From positions 1 to 6,856 of the forward strand of contig JAUXGM010000118.1 of assembly GCA_030622125.1 (NCBI GenBank): a stretch of 6,856 nucleotides of DNA, read 5' to 3'. Below the pieces are notes generated by a model. It was not told where the DNA came from and made no database searches. It was given only the letters and a program-made list of their open reading frames with translations. Each line of letters starts with the position of its first letter. The stretch's first letter is position 1. The position numbers and the translations under genes are program-made. Shown here in pieces: positions 1-6,332 of this stretch. This stretch comes from a bacterium (GTDB lineage: Bacteria > AUK180).

Positions 1-63
1 AGAGATTTTTTTTGTTGAGATGTGTCCCGGATTCATTTCATTATTCGAAATCTTTTTAATTAT

Positions 64-81
64 TAGAAAATTAATTTTCTA
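64..81. repeat. 18-bp perfect palindrome
   Basis: TAGAAAATTAATTTTCTA reads identically on both strands. It could be a dimeric regulator site or a chance product of AT-rich sequence. No adjacent promoter or gene gives it a role, and no function is claimed. Confidence 0.5.
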
Positions 82-98
82 CTAAGAGAATCCAGTTG

Positions 99-131
99 CC
101 TGTCTGCGTGCTGTCGCACAGCACAGGCAGG
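99..131. repeat. REP-like GC-rich hairpin
   Basis: Bases 99-113 can pair with 119-131. There is an inner 6-bp stem (GTGCTG/CAGCAC) with a 5-base loop, a 2-base bulge (CG), and an outer 7-bp stem with one G-U pair. The imperfect, bulged, GC-rich stem in AT-rich intergenic DNA resembles REP-type dispersed palindromes. No T-run follows on either strand, so it does not look like an intrinsic terminator. Whether it is repeated elsewhere in the genome cannot be seen here. Confidence 0.55.
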
Positions 132-189
132 TAATCTCCGAAAACAAAAAAAACATTAGCATCGGCGTCAAACAGGGAACGTACCAAAA

Positions 190-228
190 AAGTTCAAGGT
201 TCAAAAGTTCAAAAGTTTAAGGTTAAAA
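190..228. repeat. GTTCAAAA-type short tandem tract
   Basis: This is an irregular array of 8-9-base units (AGTTCAAG, GTTCAAAA, GTTCAAAA, GTTTAAG, GTTAAAA). The motif GGTTCAAAAGTT at 198-209 and the later GGTTAAA at 221-227 recur in the same order, reverse-complemented, inside the broken four-helix-bundle gene at 6571-6610. Confidence 0.65.
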
Positions 229-248
229 GCGAATACAACGAAAACGAG

Positions 249-300
249 CGGGACATTCCTCGTAACGAAGTGGAGAAGAGTGTCCCAAGAATGCGTCCCG
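249..300. repeat. Inverted repeat with two competing pairings
   Basis: CGGGACATTC (249-258) pairs with GAATGCGTCCCG (289-300) over 10 bp with a 2-base bulge. Alternatively GGGACA (250-255) pairs with TGTCCC (281-286). The two pairings exclude each other. It is probably a dispersed palindromic element. No T-tract or coding leader suggests an attenuator. Confidence 0.45.
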
Positions 301-417
301 AGGCGGCCAAGGAAATCCAGTTGCAAATTCCGTAAACATCATCATTACAATATTTAATTCCGTTAAATCTGTGGTTAAGAAAATCTTATTTCGCAAAAAA
401 CTAAGTGTCCAAAAATA

Positions 418-446
418 TTGAAGTTTTATAAAAAATATGGTAGAAT
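418..446 (+). promoter_or_regulatory. Sigma70-type promoter, probably giving a leaderless mRNA
   Basis: The -35-like TTGAAG (418-423) is separated by 17 bases from the -10-like TAGAAT (441-446). The -10 is preceded by TGG, an extended -10 TGn motif. Transcription would be expected to start about 5-9 bases after the -10, at 451-455, which is on top of the ATG at 453. No Shine-Dalgarno sequence precedes that ATG, which fits leaderless initiation. The match to consensus is seen; activity is inferred. Confidence 0.55.
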
Positions 447-452
447 GAAATT

Positions 453-2285
453 ATGGATGAAAACGATTCTCTAAGAAATGTTATTTTTAGTTTGATAGAG
501 AAGAAAATATTTACGAATATCGATCTTGGACTTCCCTTTTATATTTTTATTATGGATGTAAACGGGAATGAATTTATACCCATTCAGTATAAAGAGTGTA
601 GTGAAGCATTGAGCTCGGTTAAATATGAGAAATGTACGACATTTTGGAAAAAACAAATTGAATTTGCCAGGATGCTTGATGATGTTGTGTTTTCTAAATG
701 TTACGGTGGCTTTGGAACAATGCTTATCCCTATCAAAATAAATAATAAATTAGTAGGTATCATTGGGGGATGTATTCCCAAACAAGATATTCCAAAGCGG
801 GCGATCGAGAAGTCCATCGCTCTTTTCAAAGGAATATCTCGCATTATAGAACTTATGGGGAATCGCGATTTTTTTTCTAATAAAATGATAAACCATTTAT
901 CTACTTTTATTCAGGAAGTACATAAAGGATATTCAATTGAAGATCCGGAAAGTATCTTTTCCTCCCCTGTCAAAACAGTACAGAAGATATTAGTGGAATT
1001 TACTGCACTCCTACAAAATGTACGTACCTATCTTTTTTTAGGGACTAACGAAAAAAACAAGTTTCTTTTTATTACATCCGATACTTTTAAGGTCATTACC
1101 GGATCGGATGGAATTAACTATTTTTTAAATGGAATAAGGACGGGGGATACCATTGAAGCTTCGAATCCACTTTTTAATATTTTCAACACAGGTGGAAGCT
1201 TGTATCCTATTGTAGCACAAGGGAATAATATTGGTTATTTTTTCATTGAAAAGAACGAAGCGGTAGAAAAAACCGATATTATAAAAAAATATCTTGAACT
1301 TCTACTTTTAACTTTTTCATCAATATATTCTAACTCTCTACTCTTTGATAAGATAAATAAAAGGGGAAAACAGATATACGACCAGGAAATTATAAATTTT
1401 TATAAGCTTGAAAAACTTGTTTATTACGAGCAATTTTTATTTCAAGATAGGATAAAGAAGAATATAGATAACCTGCTTGGCGAAAATTATACCATATATA
1501 TTAAAGACAATATTGATGAACGAGATTTTGTTTGCCGACTCTATCTCTCTTCTAATGAAAATAGGGAAACATATAAAAAAATAGATCAATTGAAAAAGAA
1601 TAAAAAATATAGAGAATACAATGAGATACTTTTTGTAAACTCGGAAAAAGAATTAAATAATAAAACCCTTGACATTCTTTATGACCTCGTTTTTTCGGAT
1701 GTAATCTTTGAAAACAGCAAAAATATTTATCATTCCTACATCTATACGATACTCAACGGGATGGAATTTAAGGATCCCTTTAAAACAGGTAAATATAATC
1801 GTATAATCAGTACGGCGGAACTAATTGCCGGAAGTATAAATTTGACAAATGAAGAGATCGAAAAAATGCGGTTTGCGATCTACTTTATGGACATTGGAAT
1901 GATCGGTGTTTCCGATAGCATTCTCGAAAGTAAAGAAAAGATATCTAAAAGCGACCTAAACAAAATTAAACGACATTCTCTTATTTCGAAATCGTTATTA
2001 GAGGATTTCCCATACTTTAATGAGGAAGTAATTAAAATTATTGAATCGCATCACGAAAATTGGGATGGAAGTGGTTCCCCGAATGGATTAAAAGGAAAGG
2101 CAATTCCTCTACTTTCAAGGATCATTCGCATTGCCGAAACTTATGTTTCTTTAACACACAACAGAAAATTTAGAAAAGCGATGGATAAAACCGTTGCACT
2201 GACGGTCATAAAAAAAGAAAGCGGTGAATTATTTGACCCGGAATTGGCAAAAAAATTTATTGAATTGATAGAAAATGAATCTTGA
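453..2285 (+). CDS. PocR-GAF-like sensor with degenerate HD-GYP domain
   Basis: This 610-residue protein has no signal peptide or membrane segment and is likely a cytosolic signal sensor. Residues ~10-130 resemble a PocR-type ligand-binding domain, with cysteines 49, 61, 83 and 107 and a 'CYGGF...PI...VGIIGG' stretch. Residues ~170-300 look GAF-like ('YPIVAQGNNIGYFFIEK'). Residues ~305-420 are unassigned. Residues ~425-605 form an HD-GYP domain, the family that hydrolyses cyclic di-GMP. Retained residues include H508, H533, H534, E535, D538, the 'DGSG' and the C-terminal 'FDP'. The conserved His of 'TGHS' is Lys447, the HD pair is Met479-Asp480, the following Lys is Met483, GYP is Gly-Ser-Pro (541-543), and the 'vaD' Asp is Glu562. 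Hydrolysis is therefore doubtful and a binding or relay role more likely. The ATG lies immediately after a -10 box without a ribosome site, and the PocR-like domain begins near residue 10, which supports this start. The end overlaps the next gene by 11 bases, so both are probably one operon. Confidence 0.85.
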   Translation: MDENDSLRNVIFSLIEKKIFTNIDLGLPFYIFIMDVNGNEFIPIQYKECSEALSSVKYEKCTTFWKKQIEFARMLDDVVFSKCYGGFGTMLIPIKINNKLVGIIGGCIPKQDIPKRAIEKSIALFKGISRIIELMGNRDFFSNKMINHLSTFIQEVHKGYSIEDPESIFSSPVKTVQKILVEFTALLQNVRTYLFLGTNEKNKFLFITSDTFKVITGSDGINYFLNGIRTGDTIEASNPLFNIFNTGGSLYPIVAQGNNIGYFFIEKNEAVEKTDIIKKYLELLLLTFSSIYSNSLLFDKINKRGKQIYDQEIINFYKLEKLVYYEQFLFQDRIKKNIDNLLGENYTIYIKDNIDERDFVCRLYLSSNENRETYKKIDQLKKNKKYREYNEILFVNSEKELNNKTLDILYDLVFSDVIFENSKNIYHSYIYTILNGMEFKDPFKTGKYNRIISTAELIAGSINLTNEEIEKMRFAIYFMDIGMIGVSDSILESKEKISKSDLNKIKRHSLISKSLLEDFPYFNEEVIKIIESHHENWDGSGSPNGLKGKAIPLLSRIIRIAETYVSLTHNRKFRKAMDKTVALTVIKKESGELFDPELAKKFIELIENES

Positions 2286-3975
2286 ACCGCTTTTTTCTTT
2301 TTTTATTGGATTGGCAGCGTTTATGACCATCAGTTACCTTTCTTTACAATTAAATAAAAAGGTAAAAAAAAATTGGAATGAACGGATTAGAAATCTTTTT
2401 CACAAGGGTTTATTTTTATTTTCATTTATTGCAGCTTTTTTTGTCTTAAAAATATTCGGTGTCGAATTATCTTACTGGACAATAATTATCGGATGGGGCA
2501 TATTTAATTTTATTATTTCATACACAAAAATGAAAAAATGGATAAGATTGCTTCTCTATACACTTTCCTTTCTGATAATATGGAGATTTTCCGGACTCAA
2601 GATAACATATATCAAAAATGATCAACTTTTTACTCTCAGTCCCATTATATCGGTCTTTTATTTTCTTGTGGTTACATATCTTTTTTCTTACCTAAGTGAT
2701 CTTAAAGGTTTTGCAAACGGGATTTTTTTTATCCTTACATTATCAATATTTATTGGAGTCAAATTTTTTGCTCGGGTTGGAATTGAGGAGCTTGATCTTA
2801 TCGCTTTTTTAATTGCAATTTCATTCGGTATATTTATATTTGAACTTGCAATACCTCACTATAAAATTGAAAGGGCAGAAGGTAGATTTTATGGTTTCCT
2901 GATCGCTCTTTTTTCCGTTTACTCAAATACAAACGCTCTTTTTTTTGAAACTATCCTCCTGCCGCTTTTTGTTCTTTTCGGACTTATTTTAATTTATCTT
3001 TTATCTTTTTATCCGAATTTTAAGAAAGGAAGAAAGAAAGATTATATAATTCAGTATCCTAAATATGATATATTCATATTTGTTTATCTTGTGCTTTTTA
3101 GTGTCTGCCTTATTGGAATATTTTTTAAGGAGATCGGAAGTTCACATTTAATAACCATCTTATCGGTTATTGTTTTTTTGGTTCTTGAATTCTATTTTTT
3201 TCTACAATTTTTGGAAAAGAAAAAAAATCCCGTAAAAAAGGACTTAAAAAAAATTGATCTTTTTGGTATCAAGGTCAATAATAATACATTTAATGAAACC
3301 GCTGAATTAATAGAAAATGCGATTCTCAATGAAAAAAAATTATTTATTGTAACCTTAAATCCTGTTATGGTAATGAACAGTTTTGAAAATAAAAATCTAT
3401 TAAGTGCTTATCGTAATGCGGACCTGATACTTCCCGATGGAATTGGAATTGTCTGGGCTTCATATTTCCTGGGAACTCCCTTAAAACAACGGGTAACCGG
3501 AATAGAGATCGCTGCAAACATATTAAATAATCCCGTCAAACCGAATATGAAGGTTCTACTTTTCGGTGCAAAAAAAGGTATTGCAAAGCGAATTCAAAAA
3601 GAGTTCATACAGAAATACCCTGCTCTTGATATTGAAATATTGGATGGTTATAGTAATTATAGAGAAAGGGAAAACTTGCGGATAAGGGTAAGGAATAATT
3701 CTTATGATCTTATCCTTGTTGCTCTCGGATCACCTGCACAGGAATTATGGATAAACAAGGAATACAATAACAAATTTACGGAAAAAGGGATCTTTATCGG
3801 CGTCGGCGGGAGTTTTGATGTTCTATCGGGATTAAAAAAACGGGTTGCGGACAAATGGAAAAAAAAAGGATTAGAATGGTTCTTTAGAATAATTTCAGAA
3901 CCACAAAAACGATTAAATCAAATATTTCACCTTTTCAATTTTGCTCTCAAGGTTTTTATCGAACGACTGGAGTAA
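2275..3975 (+). CDS. WecA/TagO-like membrane domain fused to GT26 glycosyltransferase
   Basis: The 566-residue protein has about 11 membrane segments (roughly 5-25, 44-62, 66-84, 89-107, 121-140, 145-165, 174-195, 204-220, 224-246, 266-284, 290-312) and a cytosolic WecG/TagA/CpsF (GT26) domain at ~325-566. GT26 enzymes transfer a sugar onto undecaprenyl-diphosphate-linked sugar. Their hallmarks are present: T360 in 'VTLNP', D388 in 'LPDGIG', 'QRVTG' (405-409), 'GSPAQE' (485-490), 'GVGGSFD' (509-515) and the C-terminal 'LEWFFR..SEP' appendage. The membrane part follows the WecA/TagO/MraY order: 'SYLSDLKGFANG' (138-149) aligns with the family NLIDGLDGLAAG, and 'KIERAEGR' (197-204) with KIFMGDTGS. 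The catalytic aspartates are replaced (Ser141, Lys144, Glu202), as is the DDxxD region (Ser82-Tyr83), so it is probably a pseudoenzyme. The ATG is the first possible start, because TAG lies one codon upstream. There is no good ribosome site, so translation is probably coupled to the upstream gene. Confidence 0.88.
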   Translation: MNLEPLFSFFIGLAAFMTISYLSLQLNKKVKKNWNERIRNLFHKGLFLFSFIAAFFVLKIFGVELSYWTIIIGWGIFNFIISYTKMKKWIRLLLYTLSFLIIWRFSGLKITYIKNDQLFTLSPIISVFYFLVVTYLFSYLSDLKGFANGIFFILTLSIFIGVKFFARVGIEELDLIAFLIAISFGIFIFELAIPHYKIERAEGRFYGFLIALFSVYSNTNALFFETILLPLFVLFGLILIYLLSFYPNFKKGRKKDYIIQYPKYDIFIFVYLVLFSVCLIGIFFKEIGSSHLITILSVIVFLVLEFYFFLQFLEKKKNPVKKDLKKIDLFGIKVNNNTFNETAELIENAILNEKKLFIVTLNPVMVMNSFENKNLLSAYRNADLILPDGIGIVWASYFLGTPLKQRVTGIEIAANILNNPVKPNMKVLLFGAKKGIAKRIQKEFIQKYPALDIEILDGYSNYRERENLRIRVRNNSYDLILVALGSPAQELWINKEYNNKFTEKGIFIGVGGSFDVLSGLKKRVADKWKKKGLEWFFRIISEPQKRLNQIFHLFNFALKVFIERLE

Positions 3976-3977
3976 TG

Positions 3978-3999
3978 GAAAGAAGTGTCCCTATCTTTC
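3978..3999. terminator. Possible weak bidirectional terminator between convergent genes
   Basis: GAAAGA (3978-3983) and TCTTTC (3994-3999) form a 6-bp stem around a 10-base loop, followed on the plus strand by a T-rich run interrupted by C. The stem is short and AU-rich, so intrinsic termination is uncertain. It is the only hairpin found in the 55-base gap between the converging genes. Confidence 0.2.
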
Positions 4000-4030
4000 T
4001 TTTCTTTCAACCCGTTCACCCAGCCCATTT

Positions 4031-6292
4031 TTATCTGATTACGGCAATTTTACCTTTTTTTTGCTCACCATTTTCATTTGTAATTACAAATATGTAAACC
4101 CCGGAAACTATTTTTTTATTATTATCATTTATCACCTGCCATTCATATTCAGGTAGATCACTTTTTGCTTCAAAAACAAGCTCGCCTCTTATACTGTAAA
4201 CCCTTATGGTGCAATTTATGGTTAAATTATTAAATTTAACACTATCCCCCTTACAAGGATTAGGATAAGCAGTTGAATTATCAAGGTTTTTATGCCAAGT
4301 TTTTTCACCGATAAAATCTTGTGTTTCATTACCATCTAAATCCGGAAAAGTGGCATTTTCAGGCGTAAATTTATAATGTTTTTTAGAAGGAGTTATGATA
4401 TAAGTTACACCGTCACTTAAATTATTAAATGAATAATTTCCATTTTTATCTGTAATGGTAGATGCTGTTGAATCACCTGAAAGACTAACAGTAACCTTAT
4501 AAATAGGCTTTGTCATATCAGTTATAGTACCGCTAATACTCCAGATTTTTAATCTACCGACAAAATCCGCATTGTAAACATTACTGCTTAAATCACTATA
4601 AGTTCTTTTTACCGGAATAAATGAATAATGCTCTTTTGAGGGTTCTATAACATAAGTAGAACCTGCAATCAGATCACTAAATACATATTCACCGGATGAA
4701 TTTGTAGTGGTGGTATCATTATTTGTTCCATCTTTTATAAGTGATACAATTACACCTTCCAAGGGATTACCATCTTCGGTTATGTTACCTGTAATAAAGC
4801 ATGTATTAAGATTACCTAAATAATTTGCTTCTTCATCTTTACTCAGGTTCGTATAAGTCCATTCAACAGGAATAAATGTCCAATGATTTTTTATAGGTTT
4901 AACCACATAATTTGAACCGGCATCCAAATCGTAAAATGAATAATTACCGGAGGTATCTGAAGTGGTTGAAATTAAAGGTGTCCCATCTTTTATAATTGAA
5001 ACCGTAACATCCGGAATCGGATTAACACCATCTGTAATGGTTCCACTGATATTATATACCACTTTATATTTCCTTGTCCAGATATTAATATCCTGTCCTA
5101 AATCGCTTCTATTTTCAATTCCTGTAACATATACATTACCGGAACTATCTACAGCGATACCATAACCAACATCATCACCATTATTAGGCGAATTATAAGT
5201 TCTTGTCCATATCTCATTACCATTAGTGTCATATTTACTCGTCCAGATATTATAGTATTGTCCTAAATCTCCTCTGTCTTCATATCCGATAACATATACA
5301 TTACCGGCACTATCTACAGCGATACCATTACCACAATCAAAACTATTATTAGGCGAATTGTAAGTAGATGTCCAGATCTCATAACCATTAGAGTCATATT
5401 TCCTTGTCCAGATATTCCAACCCTGTCCCAAATCACTCCTAAGTTCAGTTCCTGTAACATATACATTGCCCATATTATCTACCGCGATATCTTCTCCATC
5501 ATCTTCACTACTATTAGGCGAATTATATGTAGAAGTCCATATCTCAAATCCATTAGAGTCATATTTTCTTGTCCAGATATTCCAACTCTGTCCCAAATCA
5601 CTCCTATTTTCAGTTCCTATAACATATACATTACCGGAACTATCTACTGCAATACCCTTACCATATTCATCACCATTATTAGGAGAATTATATGTAGAAG
5701 TCCAAATCTCAAAACCATTAGAGTCATATTTCCTTGTCCAGATATTATTCCTCTGTCCCAAATCGTCTCTATATTCATCTCCGATAACATATACATTACC
5801 GGCATTATCTACGGCAATACCATGACCAAAATCACTACCATTATTAGGCGAATTATATGTAGAAGTCCATATCTCAAATCCATTAGTGTCATATTTCCTT
5901 GTCCAGATATTCCAACCCTGTCCTAAATCATTTCTGCCTTCAGCTCCTGTAACATATACATTACCGGAACTATCTACAGCGATACCATAACCAACATCAT
6001 CACCATTATTAGGAGAATTATATGTAGAAGTCCAAATCTCAAAACCATTAGAGTCATATTTCCTTGTCCAGATATTAAAACTCTGTCCCAAATCGTCTCT
6101 ATATTCATATCCGATAACATATACATTACCGGCGCTATCTACTGCAATACCACGACCTTCATCCCAACTATTATTAGGTGAATTATACGTAGATGTCCAA
6201 TCAACTACCACACTATCGCCAAAAACCAAATTAGATAGAAAAAACAAAAGCCCAATAAAAACAAATAGACACTTAAAATAATTTCTTCTCAT
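4031..6292 (-). CDS. Secreted SBBP beta-propeller protein with C-terminal sorting domain
   Basis: A 753-residue exported protein. Residues 1-~26 are a signal peptide (MRRNYFK, hydrophobic core, 'LVFG' before the mature part). Residues ~32-409 are seven repeats of 55 residues, the last cut short at ~48. Each carries 'WTSTYNSPNN', 'GIAVD..GNVYV.G' and 'DLGQ..NIWTRKY', matching SBBP repeats, so a seven-bladed propeller is inferred. Residues ~412-494, 498-579 and 584-663 are three carboxypeptidase-regulatory-like beta domains ('SGTITD...G.YSF..L..G..Y...P'). Residues ~670-753 resemble T9SS type A sorting or FlgD-like domains ('AYPNPC', 'IRVYSIRGELV', 'SGVYIF', 'GKIAVIR'). The role is probably adhesive or surface-structural; no catalytic motif is seen. 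The ATG at 6292 is preferred over GTG at 6295 because AGGAGG lies 5 bases from the ATG but only 2 from the GTG. The only strong promoter upstream is at 6741-6769. Confidence 0.9.
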   Translation of the reverse strand: MRRNYFKCLFVFIGLLFFLSNLVFGDSVVVDWTSTYNSPNNSWDEGRGIAVDSAGNVYVIGYEYRDDLGQSFNIWTRKYDSNGFEIWTSTYNSPNNGDDVGYGIAVDSSGNVYVTGAEGRNDLGQGWNIWTRKYDTNGFEIWTSTYNSPNNGSDFGHGIAVDNAGNVYVIGDEYRDDLGQRNNIWTRKYDSNGFEIWTSTYNSPNNGDEYGKGIAVDSSGNVYVIGTENRSDLGQSWNIWTRKYDSNGFEIWTSTYNSPNSSEDDGEDIAVDNMGNVYVTGTELRSDLGQGWNIWTRKYDSNGYEIWTSTYNSPNNSFDCGNGIAVDSAGNVYVIGYEDRGDLGQYYNIWTSKYDTNGNEIWTRTYNSPNNGDDVGYGIAVDSSGNVYVTGIENRSDLGQDINIWTRKYKVVYNISGTITDGVNPIPDVTVSIIKDGTPLISTTSDTSGNYSFYDLDAGSNYVVKPIKNHWTFIPVEWTYTNLSKDEEANYLGNLNTCFITGNITEDGNPLEGVIVSLIKDGTNNDTTTTNSSGEYVFSDLIAGSTYVIEPSKEHYSFIPVKRTYSDLSSNVYNADFVGRLKIWSISGTITDMTKPIYKVTVSLSGDSTASTITDKNGNYSFNNLSDGVTYIITPSKKHYKFTPENATFPDLDGNETQDFIGEKTWHKNLDNSTAYPNPCKGDSVKFNNLTINCTIRVYSIRGELVFEAKSDLPEYEWQVINDNNKKIVSGVYIFVITNENGEQKKGKIAVIR
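5066..6199 (-). repeat. Seven 165-bp tandem coding repeats (propeller blades)
   Basis: The DNA repeats in exact 165-base register, starting at 6199 and stepping down by 165, with no indels between units. Conserved blocks encode 'WTSTYNSPNN' and 'NIWTRKYDSNG'; variable positions follow SPNN and DLGQ. Units 2 and 7 share a 69-base identical stretch (5945-6013 and 5120-5188), which points to recent sequence exchange within the gene. Confidence 0.9.
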
Positions 6293-6297
6293 CACAA

Positions 6298-6303
6298 CCT
6301 CCT
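6298..6303 (-). promoter_or_regulatory. Strong Shine-Dalgarno site of the secreted-protein gene
   Basis: The minus strand reads AGGAGG, then TTGTG, then ATG. The five-base spacing selects the ATG at 6292 as start over the in-frame GTG at 6295. It also shows that this organism uses canonical ribosome sites, which makes their absence before the plus-strand operon notable. Confidence 0.8.
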
Positions 6304-6317
6304 ATAATAAGTCACCA

Positions 6318-6330
6318 GTCACCAGACACC
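6318..6330. repeat. Left arm of 13-bp inverted repeat around four-helix gene
   Basis: GTCACCAGACACC here is the exact reverse complement of bases 6699-6711. Another partial copy (GTCACCA, 6311-6317) lies directly to the left, giving a short 7-base tandem. The pair brackets the broken four-helix-bundle gene almost exactly: the stop codon ends at 6333 and the ancestral ATG is at 6675. Confidence 0.65.
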
Positions 6331-6332
6331 TG

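Larger units (their letters stand above)
1..452. other. Repeat-rich intergenic region without a gene
   Basis: No convincing coding region is visible on either strand. The stretch holds an 18-bp palindrome (64-81), a GC-rich hairpin (99-131), a low-complexity GTTCAAAA-type tract (190-228), an inverted repeat with two possible pairings (249-300), two copies of the 11-mer AATCCAGTTGC (89-99 and 314-324), and the promoter of the downstream operon at its right end. The part from about 99 to 310 is clearly richer in G and C than the flanking DNA, as expected of dispersed repeat elements in an AT-rich genome. Confidence 0.75.

Noticed and set aside
291-335. A 14-codon open frame starting with ATG in the left intergenic region
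   Set aside because: It overlaps the inverted repeat, has no ribosome site and shows no sign of being a real peptide gene.
471-656. A 61-codon open frame on the minus strand inside the sensor gene
   Set aside because: It has no recognisable domain or ribosome site and lies opposite the PocR-like coding sequence.
4076-4091. Perfect 16-bp palindrome ATTTGTAATTACAAAT
   Set aside because: It lies within the coding sequence of the sorting domain and encodes part of 'FVITNE', so a regulatory or terminator role is unlikely.
3941-4156. A 71-codon plus-strand open frame spanning the gap between convergent genes
   Set aside because: It overlaps both flanking genes in other frames, has no ribosome site and no family resemblance.
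4962-5825. Open frames on the plus strand opposite the propeller gene
   Set aside because: They repeat with the 165-base period, lack ribosome sites and homology, and are the antisense shadow of the repeats.
5066-6199. Regular 165-bp repeats that could be taken for a CRISPR or satellite array
   Set aside because: The repeats are in frame, encode SBBP blades, have no constant repeat-spacer pattern, and lie inside a long gene with a signal peptide and ribosome site.
6293-6295. GTG as an alternative start for the secreted protein
   Set aside because: It lies only two bases from AGGAGG; the adjacent ATG has the usual five-base spacing.
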